From the NCBI GenBank assembly GCA_004297945.1, contig SCRC01000101.1, positions 1-35,330 of the forward strand: 35,330 bases of DNA. Reading direction: 5' to 3'. This stretch comes from Candidimonas sp. (GTDB taxonomy: Bacteria; Pseudomonadota; Gammaproteobacteria; Burkholderiales; Burkholderiaceae_B). Below, one piece after another: positions 1 through 7,602 of the stretch; positions within the stretch are counted from its first letter, which is position 1; each line of letters begins with the position of its first letter. Under the pieces are notes generated by a model. It ran no database searches. It saw nothing but the letters and a program-made list of their open reading frames with translations, and was not told the origin of the DNA. The position numbers and the translations under genes are program-made.

Positions 1-606
1 ATTACCGGGCTTCGGCACTATTTGGTCGAGGTGACAGGCGAGGCGAATCACGCGGGGGCCTGCCCCATGGATCTGCGGCATGACCCCATGGCGGGCGCGG
101 CCGAGATGATTTCTGGCCTCTTGAACACGGCGCAAAATATGGGCCGGCCGGCCGTGACCACTATCGGGCGCATGCAGGTCGAGCCGAACTATTCAGCCAT
201 CATCCCGCACAAGGTCAGCTTTACGATAGATGCGCGCCATCCTGACCCGACGTGTTTGGCCGAGCTTTATTCCAGGCACGAGCAATGGTTGCGTGTCGTC
301 GCTGACCGTCGCGGCTTGCAGTTGCGCTGGACCATACTGGCAGAGCATGCAACCTGCCCGTGCGATACAGACACGGTGCATTTGCTGGAAGCGGCGGCCC
401 TGGAGCAAGGGACGGCCACCATGTTGATGCATAGCGGCGCGGGCCACGATTCCCAGGTCATGGCCCTAATCGCCAAAATTGCGATGATTTTCGTGCAGAG
501 CCGTGGGGGCCGCAGCCACACCCCGGAAGAGTTCACATCGATCGAGCATGCGGTTATGGGTATTAATGTTTTGGCCGCCGGCATGTACCGAATGGCGTAT
601 TTGTAG
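1..606 (+). CDS. M20-family amidohydrolase (allantoate amidohydrolase / N-carbamoyl amino acid hydrolase type), 3' part
   Basis: The reading frame is open from the first base, so the start lies upstream and only about 201 C-terminal residues are present. The fragment has the hallmarks of the AllC / beta-ureidopropionase / L-N-carbamoylase branch of zinc-dependent M20 peptidases. These are a TGEANHAG stretch followed by PMDLRHDP (dimerisation or lid domain), the MHSGAGHDSQ segment, and FVQSRGGRSHTPEEFT near the C-terminus, which is typical of the catalytic domain. Members hydrolyse carbamoyl or ureido amides such as allantoate, N-carbamoyl-beta-alanine or N-carbamoyl amino acids in the cytoplasm. 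The exact substrate cannot be read from this part. arfB follows 7 bp downstream on the same strand. An mmsA gene nearby could handle malonate semialdehyde made from beta-alanine, which would suit a pyrimidine catabolic role, but that link is inference. Confidence 0.85.
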   Translation: MTGLRHYLVEVTGEANHAGACPMDLRHDPMAGAAEMISGLLNTAQNMGRPAVTTIGRMQVEPNYSAIIPHKVSFTIDARHPDPTCLAELYSRHEQWLRVVADRRGLQLRWTILAEHATCPCDTDTVHLLEAAALEQGTATMLMHSGAGHDSQVMALIAKIAMIFVQSRGGRSHTPEEFTSIEHAVMGINVLAAGMYRMAYL

Positions 607-613
607 GTGTTCG

Positions 614-1009
614 ATGCCAACCATTGCTGAAACCGAAATCGAGTTCACCGCCATTCGTGCACAAGGCGCGGGCGGCCAAAATGTGAACAAGGTCTCGAGC
701 GCGATTCATTTGCGTTTTGACATTCGTGCGTCAAGCCTGCCCGACTATCTAAAAGAACGTTTGCTGGCATTGAACGATCAGCGCATTACGAAAGAGGGCG
801 TGGTGATCATCAAGGCGCAGGTGCACCGCAGCCAGGAGAAAAACAAAGACGACGCGCGCGAGCGCTTGCAGGAATTGGTGGCCAGCATTGCGGTGTTGCC
901 GCGGGTGCGCCGGCCGACCAAGCCTACCCGCAGTTCGCAGCGCAAGCGTGTCGAAACGAAAGTGATGCGCGGCCAGATCAAGTCGACGCGAGGCAAAGTA
1001 ACCGAATAG
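614..1009 (+). CDS. arfB: Peptidyl-tRNA hydrolase ArfB (YaeJ), ribosome rescue factor
   Basis: The 131-residue protein begins MPTIAETEIEF and carries the class I release-factor GGQ motif at residues 20-22 within AQGAGGQNVNK. It ends in a highly basic tail rich in Arg, Lys and Ser (about residues 95-131). This is the ArfB architecture: a catalytic GGQ domain that hydrolyses peptidyl-tRNA on stalled ribosomes, plus a basic C-terminal tail that enters the empty mRNA channel. A full release factor would be about 360 residues with codon-recognition domains, and these are absent. The ATG at 614 was chosen because the conserved region starts right after it; the upstream in-frame extension overlaps the preceding gene and is not conserved-looking. 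It is convergent with the LysR gene, which ends 17 bp away. Confidence 0.93.
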   Translation: MPTIAETEIEFTAIRAQGAGGQNVNKVSSAIHLRFDIRASSLPDYLKERLLALNDQRITKEGVVIIKAQVHRSQEKNKDDARERLQELVASIAVLPRVRRPTKPTRSSQRKRVETKVMRGQIKSTRGKVTE

Positions 1010-1026
1010 GGCGGACCGGGCCGCTG

Positions 1027-1950
1027 CTATGCCGGGGCCAGCGCTTCCTTCAGATAGCTGACGAAGAGCCGCACCGCGCGTGGCACGTGCGTGCTGTAGG
1101 GCCGTATGGCGTAAATGGCGTCGCCAAATACCCCCACTGGCTTCCAGGAGGGGAGCAGATGCGTCAGGCGCGCCGCCTGCACATCTTGCTGAGCGCTGAA
1201 GTCGGGCAATAAGGCGATGCCTGCGCCCGCCGACACCAGCTCGCGCAGGGCCTCGCTGTTGTTTGCACAGAAATTGCCCCTTATGGCGACACTACGCCTT
1301 TCCTTCTTGCGCTGGTTCGATTCAAAAACCCATGTATGCTTGGCTGACGAGCGCAGATAGGTCAGGCAATTATGGCTGCTTAGCTCCTCTGGGCTGCCGG
1401 GTGTGCCATTTTTTTTCAGATACGCTGGCGTGGCCACCAGCAAGGTTTTGGACGGACGTAATAGCCAGGCGACATGCGTTTCAGGCACGTTGCTGGTGTG
1501 GCGTATGGCCAGGTCGAAACCCTCTTGAGTGAGCGAGCTTAAATGATCGGAGAGTTCGATTTCGATGCGTATCTGTGGGTAAGACTTTAAGAATTTCGCG
1601 ATTAAAGGAATGATTTTCTGCCGCCCCAGCGCCATGGCTGCAGTGACGCGCACCACTCCGCTTGGGACATCGGCCAACTCTTTGATGCCCGCGAATCCCT
1701 GTTCGATCGCGTCAAAACTGTGTTGCGTATTATTCACCAGCGCCATGCCGGGTTCGGTTAAACGCACACTGCGCGTGGTGCGGCGTACCAGCGCGACGCC
1801 GGCCAGTTGCTCAAGCTCGGCAATGCGCAGGCTGACAGCGCCTTTGCTTACGCCCAGGCGCCTTGCCGCAGCGGTGTAGCTGCCAGCGGTAGAAAGCATG
1901 TTGAGCCAATAAATATGTGACCACGCCAGCTCGCTCTTGTGTTCTTTCAT
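1027..1950 (-). CDS. LysR-family transcriptional regulator
   Basis: This 307-residue protein has an N-terminal winged helix-turn-helix (about residues 12-70, with TAAARRLGVSKGAVSLRIAELE and RTTRSVRLTEPG) and a C-terminal type 2 periplasmic-binding-like effector domain. It resembles the DsdC/AaeR-like branch often annotated 'LysR substrate-binding domain'. The ATG at 1950 is preferred; a TTG at 1977 would add nine residues but falls inside a candidate operator. It is divergent from mmsA, with about 107 bp between starts, and LysR regulators commonly control the divergent gene, so mmsA is the likely target. A perfect 6-bp inverted repeat (TTAATT-N9-AATTAA, 1965-1985) lies between the two genes. 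The effector is unknown. Confidence 0.88.
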   Translation of the reverse strand: MKEHKSELAWSHIYWLNMLSTAGSYTAAARRLGVSKGAVSLRIAELEQLAGVALVRRTTRSVRLTEPGMALVNNTQHSFDAIEQGFAGIKELADVPSGVVRVTAAMALGRQKIIPLIAKFLKSYPQIRIEIELSDHLSSLTQEGFDLAIRHTSNVPETHVAWLLRPSKTLLVATPAYLKKNGTPGSPEELSSHNCLTYLRSSAKHTWVFESNQRKKERRSVAIRGNFCANNSEALRELVSAGAGIALLPDFSAQQDVQAARLTHLLPSWKPVGVFGDAIYAIRPYSTHVPRAVRLFVSYLKEALAPA

Positions 1951-1964
1951 GATGATATTGTCTA

Positions 1965-1985
1965 TTAATTTAAACAATGAATTAA
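1965..1985. promoter_or_regulatory. Candidate LysR operator (TTAATT-N9-AATTAA)
   Basis: A perfect inverted repeat of six bases per arm with a 9-base spacer lies just upstream of the LysR start and 12 bp before the mmsA -35 element. It contains T-N11-A spaced positions, as expected for LysR boxes. The AT-richness of the region makes chance occurrence possible. The assignment is by position and symmetry only. Confidence 0.4.
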
Positions 1986-1996
1986 AAATTATAGCC

Positions 1997-2025
1997 TTGC
2001 CCGTGCCTATTGCGACGCCTATACT
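1997..2025 (+). promoter_or_regulatory. Candidate sigma70 promoter of mmsA
   Basis: TTGCCC (1997-2002) and TATACT (2020-2025) are separated by exactly 17 bases, with four and five of six consensus positions matched. Transcription would start near 2032, giving a leader of about 26 nt before the ATG at 2058. The LysR candidate operator lies just upstream of the -35, a usual activator position. Confidence 0.55.
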
Positions 2026-2057
2026 GGGCTTCTTGATTCACTTCATCGGGAAAAAGC

Positions 2058-3572
2058 ATGAGCGCTGCAAAGGTCTACGACGATCAAAATGATGTGTTGA
2101 ATTTCATTAACGGCAAGCCTGTAAAGGGCAACGGCCGTAAGCAGGATGTATTCAACCCCTCGCGCGGTGCGGTGGCCCGCCAGTTGGTGTTGTCGTCCAT
2201 CGAGGACGTTAATGCGGCCGTAGCCGCCGCCAAATCGGCGGCGCCGGCTTGGGCCAATACGCCGCCGGTACGTCGCGCGCGCATCATGAATAAATTCTTG
2301 AACCTGATGAACGAGCATACTGATATGCTGGCCGCCATGATTACCGCCGAGCATGGAAAAGTGTTTACCGATGCCCAGGGCGAAGTAGCCCGCGGCATCG
2401 ATATTATCGAATTTGCATGTGGCATTCCTCAATTGCTAAAGGGCGATTACACCGAGCAAGTCGCCAATGGCATTGACAACTGGACCATGCGCCAACCCCT
2501 GGGTGTGGTGGCCGGGATTACGCCGTTCAATTTTCCGTGCATGGTGCCTTGCTGGATGTTTCCGGTGGCCATTGCCGCCGGAAATACGTTTATTCTCAAA
2601 CCCAGCGAACGCGACCCCAGCCCTTCTCTTTACATTGCCAAACTGTTGAAAGAGGCTGGCCTGCCCGATGGCGTGTTCAATGTGGTTCAGGGCGACAAGG
2701 GCGCGGTGGATGCCCTGATCGAACACCCTGATGTGGCCGCAATCAGTTTTGTAGGGTCGACGCCCATTGCCCAATATGTGCACGAGCGCGGCGCTCATTT
2801 TGGCAAGCGCGTGCAGGCCTTGGGAGGCGCGAAGAACCACATGGTGATCATGCCCGATGCCGATATCCCGCGTGTCGTCGACGCGCTGGTCGGTGCTGCG
2901 TACGGTTCGGCAGGCGAGCGTTGCATGGCTATTTCGGTAGCGGTATTAGTGGGCAATGTGGGGCAAAAAATAATGCCTATGCTTGAAGAGCGCGCCCGCA
3001 ACTTGAAAATCAACGATGGCATGAACCTGGATGCGGAAATGGGCCCGGTGGTGACTCAACAGGCCAAGCAGCGCATCGAAAACTATATTGAAATTGGCGT
3101 GAAAGAGGGTGCGACGCTGCGCGTGGATGGGCGAGGCCACAAAGTGGAAGGCCACGAAAATGGCTTCTATGTGGGCGGCACGCTGTTTGACAACGTAACG
3201 CCGGACATGACTATTTATAAAGAAGAAATTTTCGGGCCCGTCCTGGCATGTGTCCATGTGCAAGACTTCGGCCAGGCCGTCGATTTGATCAATAACAATG
3301 AGTTTGGCAACGGCGTTTCATGCTTCACCAGCGATGGTCATGTTGCACGTGAATTTGCGCATCGCATCCAGGTGGGCATGGTCGGCATCAACGTGCCTAT
3401 TCCCGTTCCCATGTCCTGGCACGGCTTTGGCGGCTGGAAACGCAGCCTGTTTGGCGACACGCATGCGTTCGGCGAAGAGGGCGTGCGCTTCTACACCAAG
3501 CAAAAATCGGTCATGCAGCGTTGGCCCGAAAATATCAGCAAAGGCAACGAATTTGTAATGCCTACCGTGTAG
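2058..3572 (+). CDS. mmsA: CoA-acylating methylmalonate-semialdehyde / malonate-semialdehyde dehydrogenase
   Basis: This 504-residue aldehyde dehydrogenase superfamily protein has the MmsA signature. It shows INGKPV near the N-terminus, [17 protein letters not shown] and [10 protein letters not shown] in the NAD-binding part, [14 protein letters not shown], and the catalytic cysteine in [11 protein letters not shown] (Cys289). The C-terminal [11 protein letters not shown] and FYTKQK are typical of MmsA. The enzyme converts (methyl)malonate semialdehyde with CoA and NAD to propionyl-CoA or acetyl-CoA plus CO2, in valine, inositol or beta-alanine/pyrimidine catabolism. Length matches the family (about 500). 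No 3-hydroxyisobutyrate dehydrogenase (mmsB) lies beside it, so the pathway it serves is not shown by its neighbours. A REP-like hairpin follows the gene at 3663-3689. Confidence 0.93.
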   Translation: MSAAKVYDDQNDVLNFINGKPVKGNGRKQDVFNPSRGAVARQLVLSSIEDVNAAVAAAKSAAPAWANTPPVRRARIMNKFLNLMNEHTDMLAAMITAEHGKVFTDAQGEVARGIDIIEFACGIPQLLKGDYTEQVANGIDNWTMRQPLGVVAGITPFNFPCMVPCWMFPVAIAAGNTFILKPSERDPSPSLYIAKLLKEAGLPDGVFNVVQGDKGAVDALIEHPDVAAISFVGSTPIAQYVHERGAHFGKRVQALGGAKNHMVIMPDADIPRVVDALVGAAYGSAGERCMAISVAVLVGNVGQKIMPMLEERARNLKINDGMNLDAEMGPVVTQQAKQRIENYIEIGVKEGATLRVDGRGHKVEGHENGFYVGGTLFDNVTPDMTIYKEEIFGPVLACVHVQDFGQAVDLINNNEFGNGVSCFTSDGHVAREFAHRIQVGMVGINVPIPVPMSWHGFGGWKRSLFGDTHAFGEEGVRFYTKQKSVMQRWPENISKGNEFVMPTV

Positions 3573-3597
3573 GAGGGCGAATCGGCGGCTCGGTAGA

Positions 3598-3612
3598 TTT
3601 GCCGCTACAAAT
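3598..3612 (-). repeat. Truncated REP-like head fragment
   Basis: Read on the minus strand, about 12 bases (TTTGTAGCGGCA) match the GTAG-containing left end of the REP-like family found elsewhere in the window. The rest of the palindrome is absent. It lies about 50 bp before the intact copy downstream of mmsA and could be a decayed copy or chance. Confidence 0.3.
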
Positions 3613-3622
3613 GCGCAATCCT

Positions 3623-3674
3623 AACTGATGTAGTGGCACTAGCTGATGTAGCACTAGCTGATGTAGTGGCAGCC
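3623..3674 (+). repeat. Imperfect tandem repeat built on the REP-like left flank
   Basis: The string ACTGATGTAGTGGCACT or AGCTGATGTAG is repeated three times in a row (about 3623-3640, 3641-3655 and 3656-3674) with a 3-base deletion in the middle unit. The last unit runs into an intact REP-like palindrome. It looks like slippage or repeated partial duplication of the element's GTAG end. Confidence 0.6.
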
Positions 3675-3689
3675 CTTGTGGCTGCCATT
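3663..3689 (+). repeat. REP-like palindrome, copy 1 (downstream of mmsA)
   Basis: GTAG at 3663-3666 is followed by a perfect 8-bp stem TGGCAGCC/GGCTGCCA around the loop CTTGT (3667-3687), then a short T-rich stretch. An outer inverted repeat TAGCTGAT (3655-3662) / ATCAGCTA (3696-3703) encloses the hairpin. It belongs to the G-C variant of the family, shared with the copy at 35056. The GC stem followed by ATTTTA may also act as a terminator for mmsA. Confidence 0.75.
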
Positions 3690-3718
3690 TTACTTATCAG
3701 CTAATGGTAAACCCTATT

Positions 3719-3766
3719 TTGAAAATAATTTTTCTTGATATATTATTCATGTAAATATTATTTCAA
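3719..3766 (+). promoter_or_regulatory. Candidate promoter and operator of the peptide operon
   Basis: TTGAAA (3719-3724) and TATTAT (3741-3746) are 16 bases apart in a strikingly AT-rich tract. The same tract contains an inverted pair, TTGAAAATAAT at 3719-3729 and ATTATTTCAA at 3757-3766, plus a local palindrome GAAAA-TAAT-TTTTC at 3721-3734. These could be binding sites of the RpiR-type regulator encoded immediately downstream (autoregulation). The prediction rests on spacing, symmetry and position. Confidence 0.45.
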
Positions 3767-3788
3767 GGCAATTGGGCCCATTTTCATC

Positions 3789-4667
3789 ATGGCTATAAAG
3801 TCACCGAGTATTGCTGAACGGGTTGAAAAGACCTCGGCAACCATGAGCCGCACGCAAAAGCGCATGGCTGATTACGTGTTGTCGCATCAGTTCAAGGTCG
3901 CCACGATGACGATTGATGAGTTCGCCAAAGAGACCAAGGCGTCAATAGCCACCGCAAACCGGTTCGCCAGGCATTTGAACTTTGATGGCTACCCGCATTT
4001 TCGATCGGCGCTGGCCCGAGGGTTTCATGCGGCCCTGGCTCCTATTGAGAAGCTGCGATCCGAGCTGGCCAACCCTACCAGTGTTGCCGAGGTATTTACG
4101 GCGTCGCTGCAGGAAGACATCCACAACTTTCAGGAGACACAGGCGAGCCTTAATGGGAAAGCCTGTGAGCGTGCGGTAGATCTTATCTTGGCGGCTGACA
4201 GGATATTTACAGTGGGGTTTGGCGGCAGCGGCTTCTTGGCGGCTTTGTTGCAGCGCGGGTTGTGCACCTCTTGCGATTATGTCGAGTGTCTGGCTGGCGC
4301 GGGAGGGGCGTCTCACGCGGCGCGTCGCATGTCCAGGCTAACGAAGAAGGATTTGGTTATTGCCATTATTTTTCCCCGCTATCTGGCCGATACCGTAGCC
4401 TTGGCTCGTGCAGCAAGGGCCGCGGGAGCTTCTTTGCTTTTGCTGACAGACAGGCCCACTTCCCCCTTGGCGCCAGACGCCACCGTGGCCTTGTACGCAA
4501 GTAGCGAACGTCACTTTAGTGCGACTTCGGAGACCGCCGCTTTGGGGCTCATAGAAGCATTGTGCGCGGCTACCGCCTATAAGGCGAAAGATTCATTGCA
4601 ATCGGCGGCCGGGCTGGCCGTGTCGGTCATGCCTTGGCTAGTATTTGAAGGAGATTCTGATGATTAA
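3789..4667 (+). CDS. MurR/RpiR-family transcriptional regulator (HTH + SIS domain)
   Basis: This 292-residue protein has an N-terminal RpiR helix-turn-helix (about residues 1-80, with SRTQKRMADYVL and ETKASIATANRFARHLNFDGYPHFR) and a C-terminal SIS domain (about residues 120-260, with DRIFTVGFGGSGFLAALLQ and DLVIAIIFPRYLADTVALA). SIS domains usually bind sugar phosphates or related cell-wall intermediates. The ATG at 3789 gives the family's normal N-terminus; an upstream TTG at 3735 would lie inside the predicted promoter. The stop overlaps the start of the isoaspartyl peptidase by 8 bp, so it is translationally coupled to the peptide operon it probably controls. The ligand is not known. Confidence 0.9.
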   Translation: MAIKSPSIAERVEKTSATMSRTQKRMADYVLSHQFKVATMTIDEFAKETKASIATANRFARHLNFDGYPHFRSALARGFHAALAPIEKLRSELANPTSVAEVFTASLQEDIHNFQETQASLNGKACERAVDLILAADRIFTVGFGGSGFLAALLQRGLCTSCDYVECLAGAGGASHAARRMSRLTKKDLVIAIIFPRYLADTVALARAARAAGASLLLLTDRPTSPLAPDATVALYASSERHFSATSETAALGLIEALCAATAYKAKDSLQSAAGLAVSVMPWLVFEGDSDD

Positions 4668-5625
4668 ACCGGTGGTCGCCATACATGGTGGCGCAGGCGC
4701 GATGTCGCGTGAGGCCATGTCCGTCGACGCGGAGCGGGAATATCGCGATGCGTTGAGCCATGTTTTGCTGAACGCTCAAGCTGTCTTGACCAAAGGCGGC
4801 AGTGCACTTGACTGTGTTGTACGAGCTGTCAGCCTGCTCGAAGACTGCCCCTTGTTCAATGCGGGAAAGGGGGCTGTGTTCACCAGTGCAGGAACCCATG
4901 AGTTGGACGCGTCCATCATGGATGGCGCCACGTTGAACAGTGGTGCGGTTGCCAACGTAGCCCATGTCAAGCATCCGGTGCTGGCTGCGCTGGCCGTCCT
5001 GAAGCACAGTAAACATGTGTTCTTTGTTGCAAAGGGTGCCGAAGAGTTTGCCCAGGCGCAAGGCCTGGAGATGGTTGCCAACGATTACTTCTCTACGCCT
5101 CAAAGAAAAGAACAGTGGTTGCGTGTCGTCAACGATTTTCCAGGCCAGGCCATTCTGGATCACGACGCGGCGCTCGCGGTAGCCGAACAGGCCCCATTGG
5201 ATCCCGACCGAAAGTTCGGCACGGTAGGCGCTGTGGCCGTGGATGCAAACGGGAACCTTGCAGCCGCGACATCAACGGGTGGCATTACGAATAAACAGAC
5301 TGGTCGAGTCGGCGATGCGCCTCTTATTGGCGCTGGCTGTTATGCGGCCAACCGGACGGCAGCCGTTTCAACGACAGGCACCGGCGAAATGTTTATTCGC
5401 ATGGTTGCCGCCTACGATGTGGCCGCTCTGATGGAATATGCCGGGTTAAGCCTCGAGCAGGCGGCGCATAAGGTAGTGCATGAGAAGCTGCCCATCATTC
5501 AGGGGCAGGGGGGCTTGATCGCGGTAGACGCCATGGGTAATGTGACGATGCCTTTCAATACGGAAGGCATGTATCGCGGCTATGCCAAACAAGGTGAAGT
5601 GCCGTTTGTGGCTATTTACCGCTAG
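4660..5625 (+). CDS. iaaA: Isoaspartyl peptidase / type III L-asparaginase (Ntn hydrolase)
   Basis: The 321-residue protein starts [13 protein letters not shown], the classic N-terminus of plant-type asparaginases. It contains GKGAVF and ELDASIMDG and the autocleavage site FGTVGAVA, where Thr188 becomes the N-terminal nucleophile of the beta subunit. The following ATSTGG loop also matches. These enzymes hydrolyse beta-aspartyl dipeptides and L-asparagine in the cytoplasm. The ATG at 4660 is fixed by a GGAG ribosome site at 4650-4653, six bases upstream, and overlaps the regulator's stop. In E. coli, iaaA likewise precedes gsiABCD, which supports a shared role in using imported peptides. Confidence 0.94.
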   Translation: MIKPVVAIHGGAGAMSREAMSVDAEREYRDALSHVLLNAQAVLTKGGSALDCVVRAVSLLEDCPLFNAGKGAVFTSAGTHELDASIMDGATLNSGAVANVAHVKHPVLAALAVLKHSKHVFFVAKGAEEFAQAQGLEMVANDYFSTPQRKEQWLRVVNDFPGQAILDHDAALAVAEQAPLDPDRKFGTVGAVAVDANGNLAAATSTGGITNKQTGRVGDAPLIGAGCYAANRTAAVSTTGTGEMFIRMVAAYDVAALMEYAGLSLEQAAHKVVHEKLPIIQGQGGLIAVDAMGNVTMPFNTEGMYRGYAKQGEVPFVAIYR

Positions 5626-5636
5626 GAATCAGGCCA

Positions 5637-7538
5637 ATGGCTATGACTGACACCGTCGATCACGCGCAGCCCGGCAGTATCTGTTTTCCCGAACAGAGGG
5701 TGCTGCAGGTTAAGGATTTGAGCGTCGATTTTGTTTCACACGGGCAGACGGTTCAGGCCGTCAATAAATTGTCCTTTCATGTCGATTTGGGCGAGACACT
5801 GGCTATTGTCGGCGAGTCGGGTTCGGGGAAGTCGGTGACCTCTCTGGCCTTGATGCGTTTGGTCGAGTATGGCGGTGGAAAAATTGCAAGCGGCGACCTA
5901 TGGCTGCGTAGGCGTAATGGCACCCTTTTGGATGTGGCGCGCGCCAATGCCGCCACCTTAAGATCCGTGCGTGGCGCCGATGTCGCCATGATCTTCCAGG
6001 AGCCTATGACTTCTCTGAATCCTGTTTTTACGGTGGGAGAACAGATTGCGGAACCCATACGCCTGCATCAGGGCAAGTCATCTGGCGCAGCCAACGCCGA
6101 AGCCTTGCGCATGCTCGAACGGGTGCGAATTCCCGAGGCCCGTTCCGTAATGCAACGACATCCGCATCAGCTGTCGGGCGGGATGCGTCAGCGCGTCATG
6201 ATCGCGATGGCCCTGGCATGCAAGCCCGCGCTACTGATTGCCGATGAGCCCACTACGGCTCTGGATGTCACCATTCAGGCGCAGATATTGCAATTGATAC
6301 GCGAACTTCAGCAAGAGATGCGCATGGGGGTGATATTTATCACTCATGACATGGGTGTGGTGGCTGAGGTGGCCGATCGTGTTTTGGTTATGTATCGAGG
6401 TGCGAAGGTGGAGGAGGGTACTTCAGAGCATATCTTTCATTCGCCAGGCCACCCCTATACCCAGGCCCTGCTGGCGGCGGTGCCGCGATTGGGAGCGATG
6501 AACGGAACAGACAGTCCCGCCGCATTCCCCTTGTTGACCGCAGAGCAGAAGGCGTCATCGGCCGATATCGTGCCGCCGCCTGCAGACGCAGCAATTGAAC
6601 GGCCTGTTGCGTCTGAGCCCATCTTGTCGGTTCAAGGGCTGGTGACCCGGTTCGATGTGCGTGGCGGTATTTTCGGCCGCGTCAAGCGTCGCGTCCATGC
6701 CGTCGAACAGGTCAGCTTCGATTTATATCCAGCCCAAACGCTGGCGTTGGTGGGCGAATCGGGCTGCGGGAAATCGACCACTGGACGATCGTTGTTGCGT
6801 CTGGTCGAAACGCAGCAGGGCTCAATCACGTTTGACGGCCGCCAAATCAGTCATTTGGCTGGCCCTGAGCTACAGGCCTTGCGGCGCAATATCCAGTTTA
6901 TTTTCCAGGATCCGTTTGCATCGCTGGATCCTCGCGTGACGGTTGGGTTCTCCATTATGGAGCCTCTGCTCATTCATAAGGTGGCCAGTCCCGCTCAGGC
7001 ACAGGTTCGCGTCGAGCAGTTATTGGAACGTGTCGGCCTGCCGCCGGAAATGGCGCATCGTTATCCGCATGAATTCTCGGGCGGGCAGCGTCAGCGCATT
7101 TGTATTGCGCGTGCCTTGGCGCTTAATCCGAAGGTGGTCATTGCCGATGAATCGGTTTCGGCTCTGGATGTATCCATACAGGCCCAGATCGTGAATCTGA
7201 TGTTGGAGCTTCAGCAGGAATTGCAGGTGGCGTTCCTGTTCATTTCGCATGACATGGCGGTGGTGGAGCGCATTAGCCACCGCGTGGCCGTCATGTATAT
7301 GGGGCAAATCGTTGAGATAGGGCCGCGTCGGGCCATTTTCGAGAGTCCTCAGCATGCTTATACAAAAAAGCTTATGGCTGCGGTGCCGGTGGCAGACCCG
7401 CAGCGCCGCCATAGGGCGCATACGCTTTTATCGGGCGAAATTCCAAGCCCGATCAGACGGGTGGGCGATGAGCCCATAGTGATGCCGCTGGTACAGTGCG
7501 GGCCCGACCATTTTGTGGCCCGCCATGCAGTAGGTTGA
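5637..7538 (+). CDS. gsiA: GsiA-like double ATPase of an oligopeptide/glutathione ABC importer
   Basis: The 633-residue protein holds two complete ABC ATPase domains in one chain. The first has Walker A GESGSGKS (lysine 65), signature LSGGMRQR and Walker [13 protein letters not shown]. The second has Walker A GESGCGKS (lysine 379), signature FSGGQRQR and Walker [13 protein letters not shown], in which Ser replaces the more common Pro. The fusion of DppD- and DppF-like halves and the C-terminal [18 protein letters not shown] stretch match E. coli GsiA (about 620 residues) rather than separate Dpp/Opp ATPases. It energises import of glutathione or other short peptides through GsiC and GsiD. It starts 11 bp after iaaA; an ATG at 5643 is an alternative start. 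Confidence 0.92.
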   Translation: MAMTDTVDHAQPGSICFPEQRVLQVKDLSVDFVSHGQTVQAVNKLSFHVDLGETLAIVGESGSGKSVTSLALMRLVEYGGGKIASGDLWLRRRNGTLLDVARANAATLRSVRGADVAMIFQEPMTSLNPVFTVGEQIAEPIRLHQGKSSGAANAEALRMLERVRIPEARSVMQRHPHQLSGGMRQRVMIAMALACKPALLIADEPTTALDVTIQAQILQLIRELQQEMRMGVIFITHDMGVVAEVADRVLVMYRGAKVEEGTSEHIFHSPGHPYTQALLAAVPRLGAMNGTDSPAAFPLLTAEQKASSADIVPPPADAAIERPVASEPILSVQGLVTRFDVRGGIFGRVKRRVHAVEQVSFDLYPAQTLALVGESGCGKSTTGRSLLRLVETQQGSITFDGRQISHLAGPELQALRRNIQFIFQDPFASLDPRVTVGFSIMEPLLIHKVASPAQAQVRVEQLLERVGLPPEMAHRYPHEFSGGQRQRICIARALALNPKVVIADESVSALDVSIQAQIVNLMLELQQELQVAFLFISHDMAVVERISHRVAVMYMGQIVEIGPRRAIFESPQHAYTKKLMAAVPVADPQRRHRAHTLLSGEIPSPIRRVGDEPIVMPLVQCGPDHFVARHAVG

Positions 7539-7589
7539 AGCAGTTGAAAGTACGAAGAAGGTTCTTTTTTTCTATTTATTTATAGTTCC

Positions 7590-7602
7590 AGGAGGAGCAA
7601 CA
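7590..7602 (+). promoter_or_regulatory. Strong ribosome binding site before gsiB
   Basis: An AGGAGGAG run at 7590-7597 lies six bases before the ATG at 7603, closer to consensus than any other site in this operon. The 64-bp gap before it is AT-rich with a T8 run near 7565. Together with the hairpin after the gene, this suggests that the binding protein is made in excess over the membrane components, as is usual for such transporters. Confidence 0.6.
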
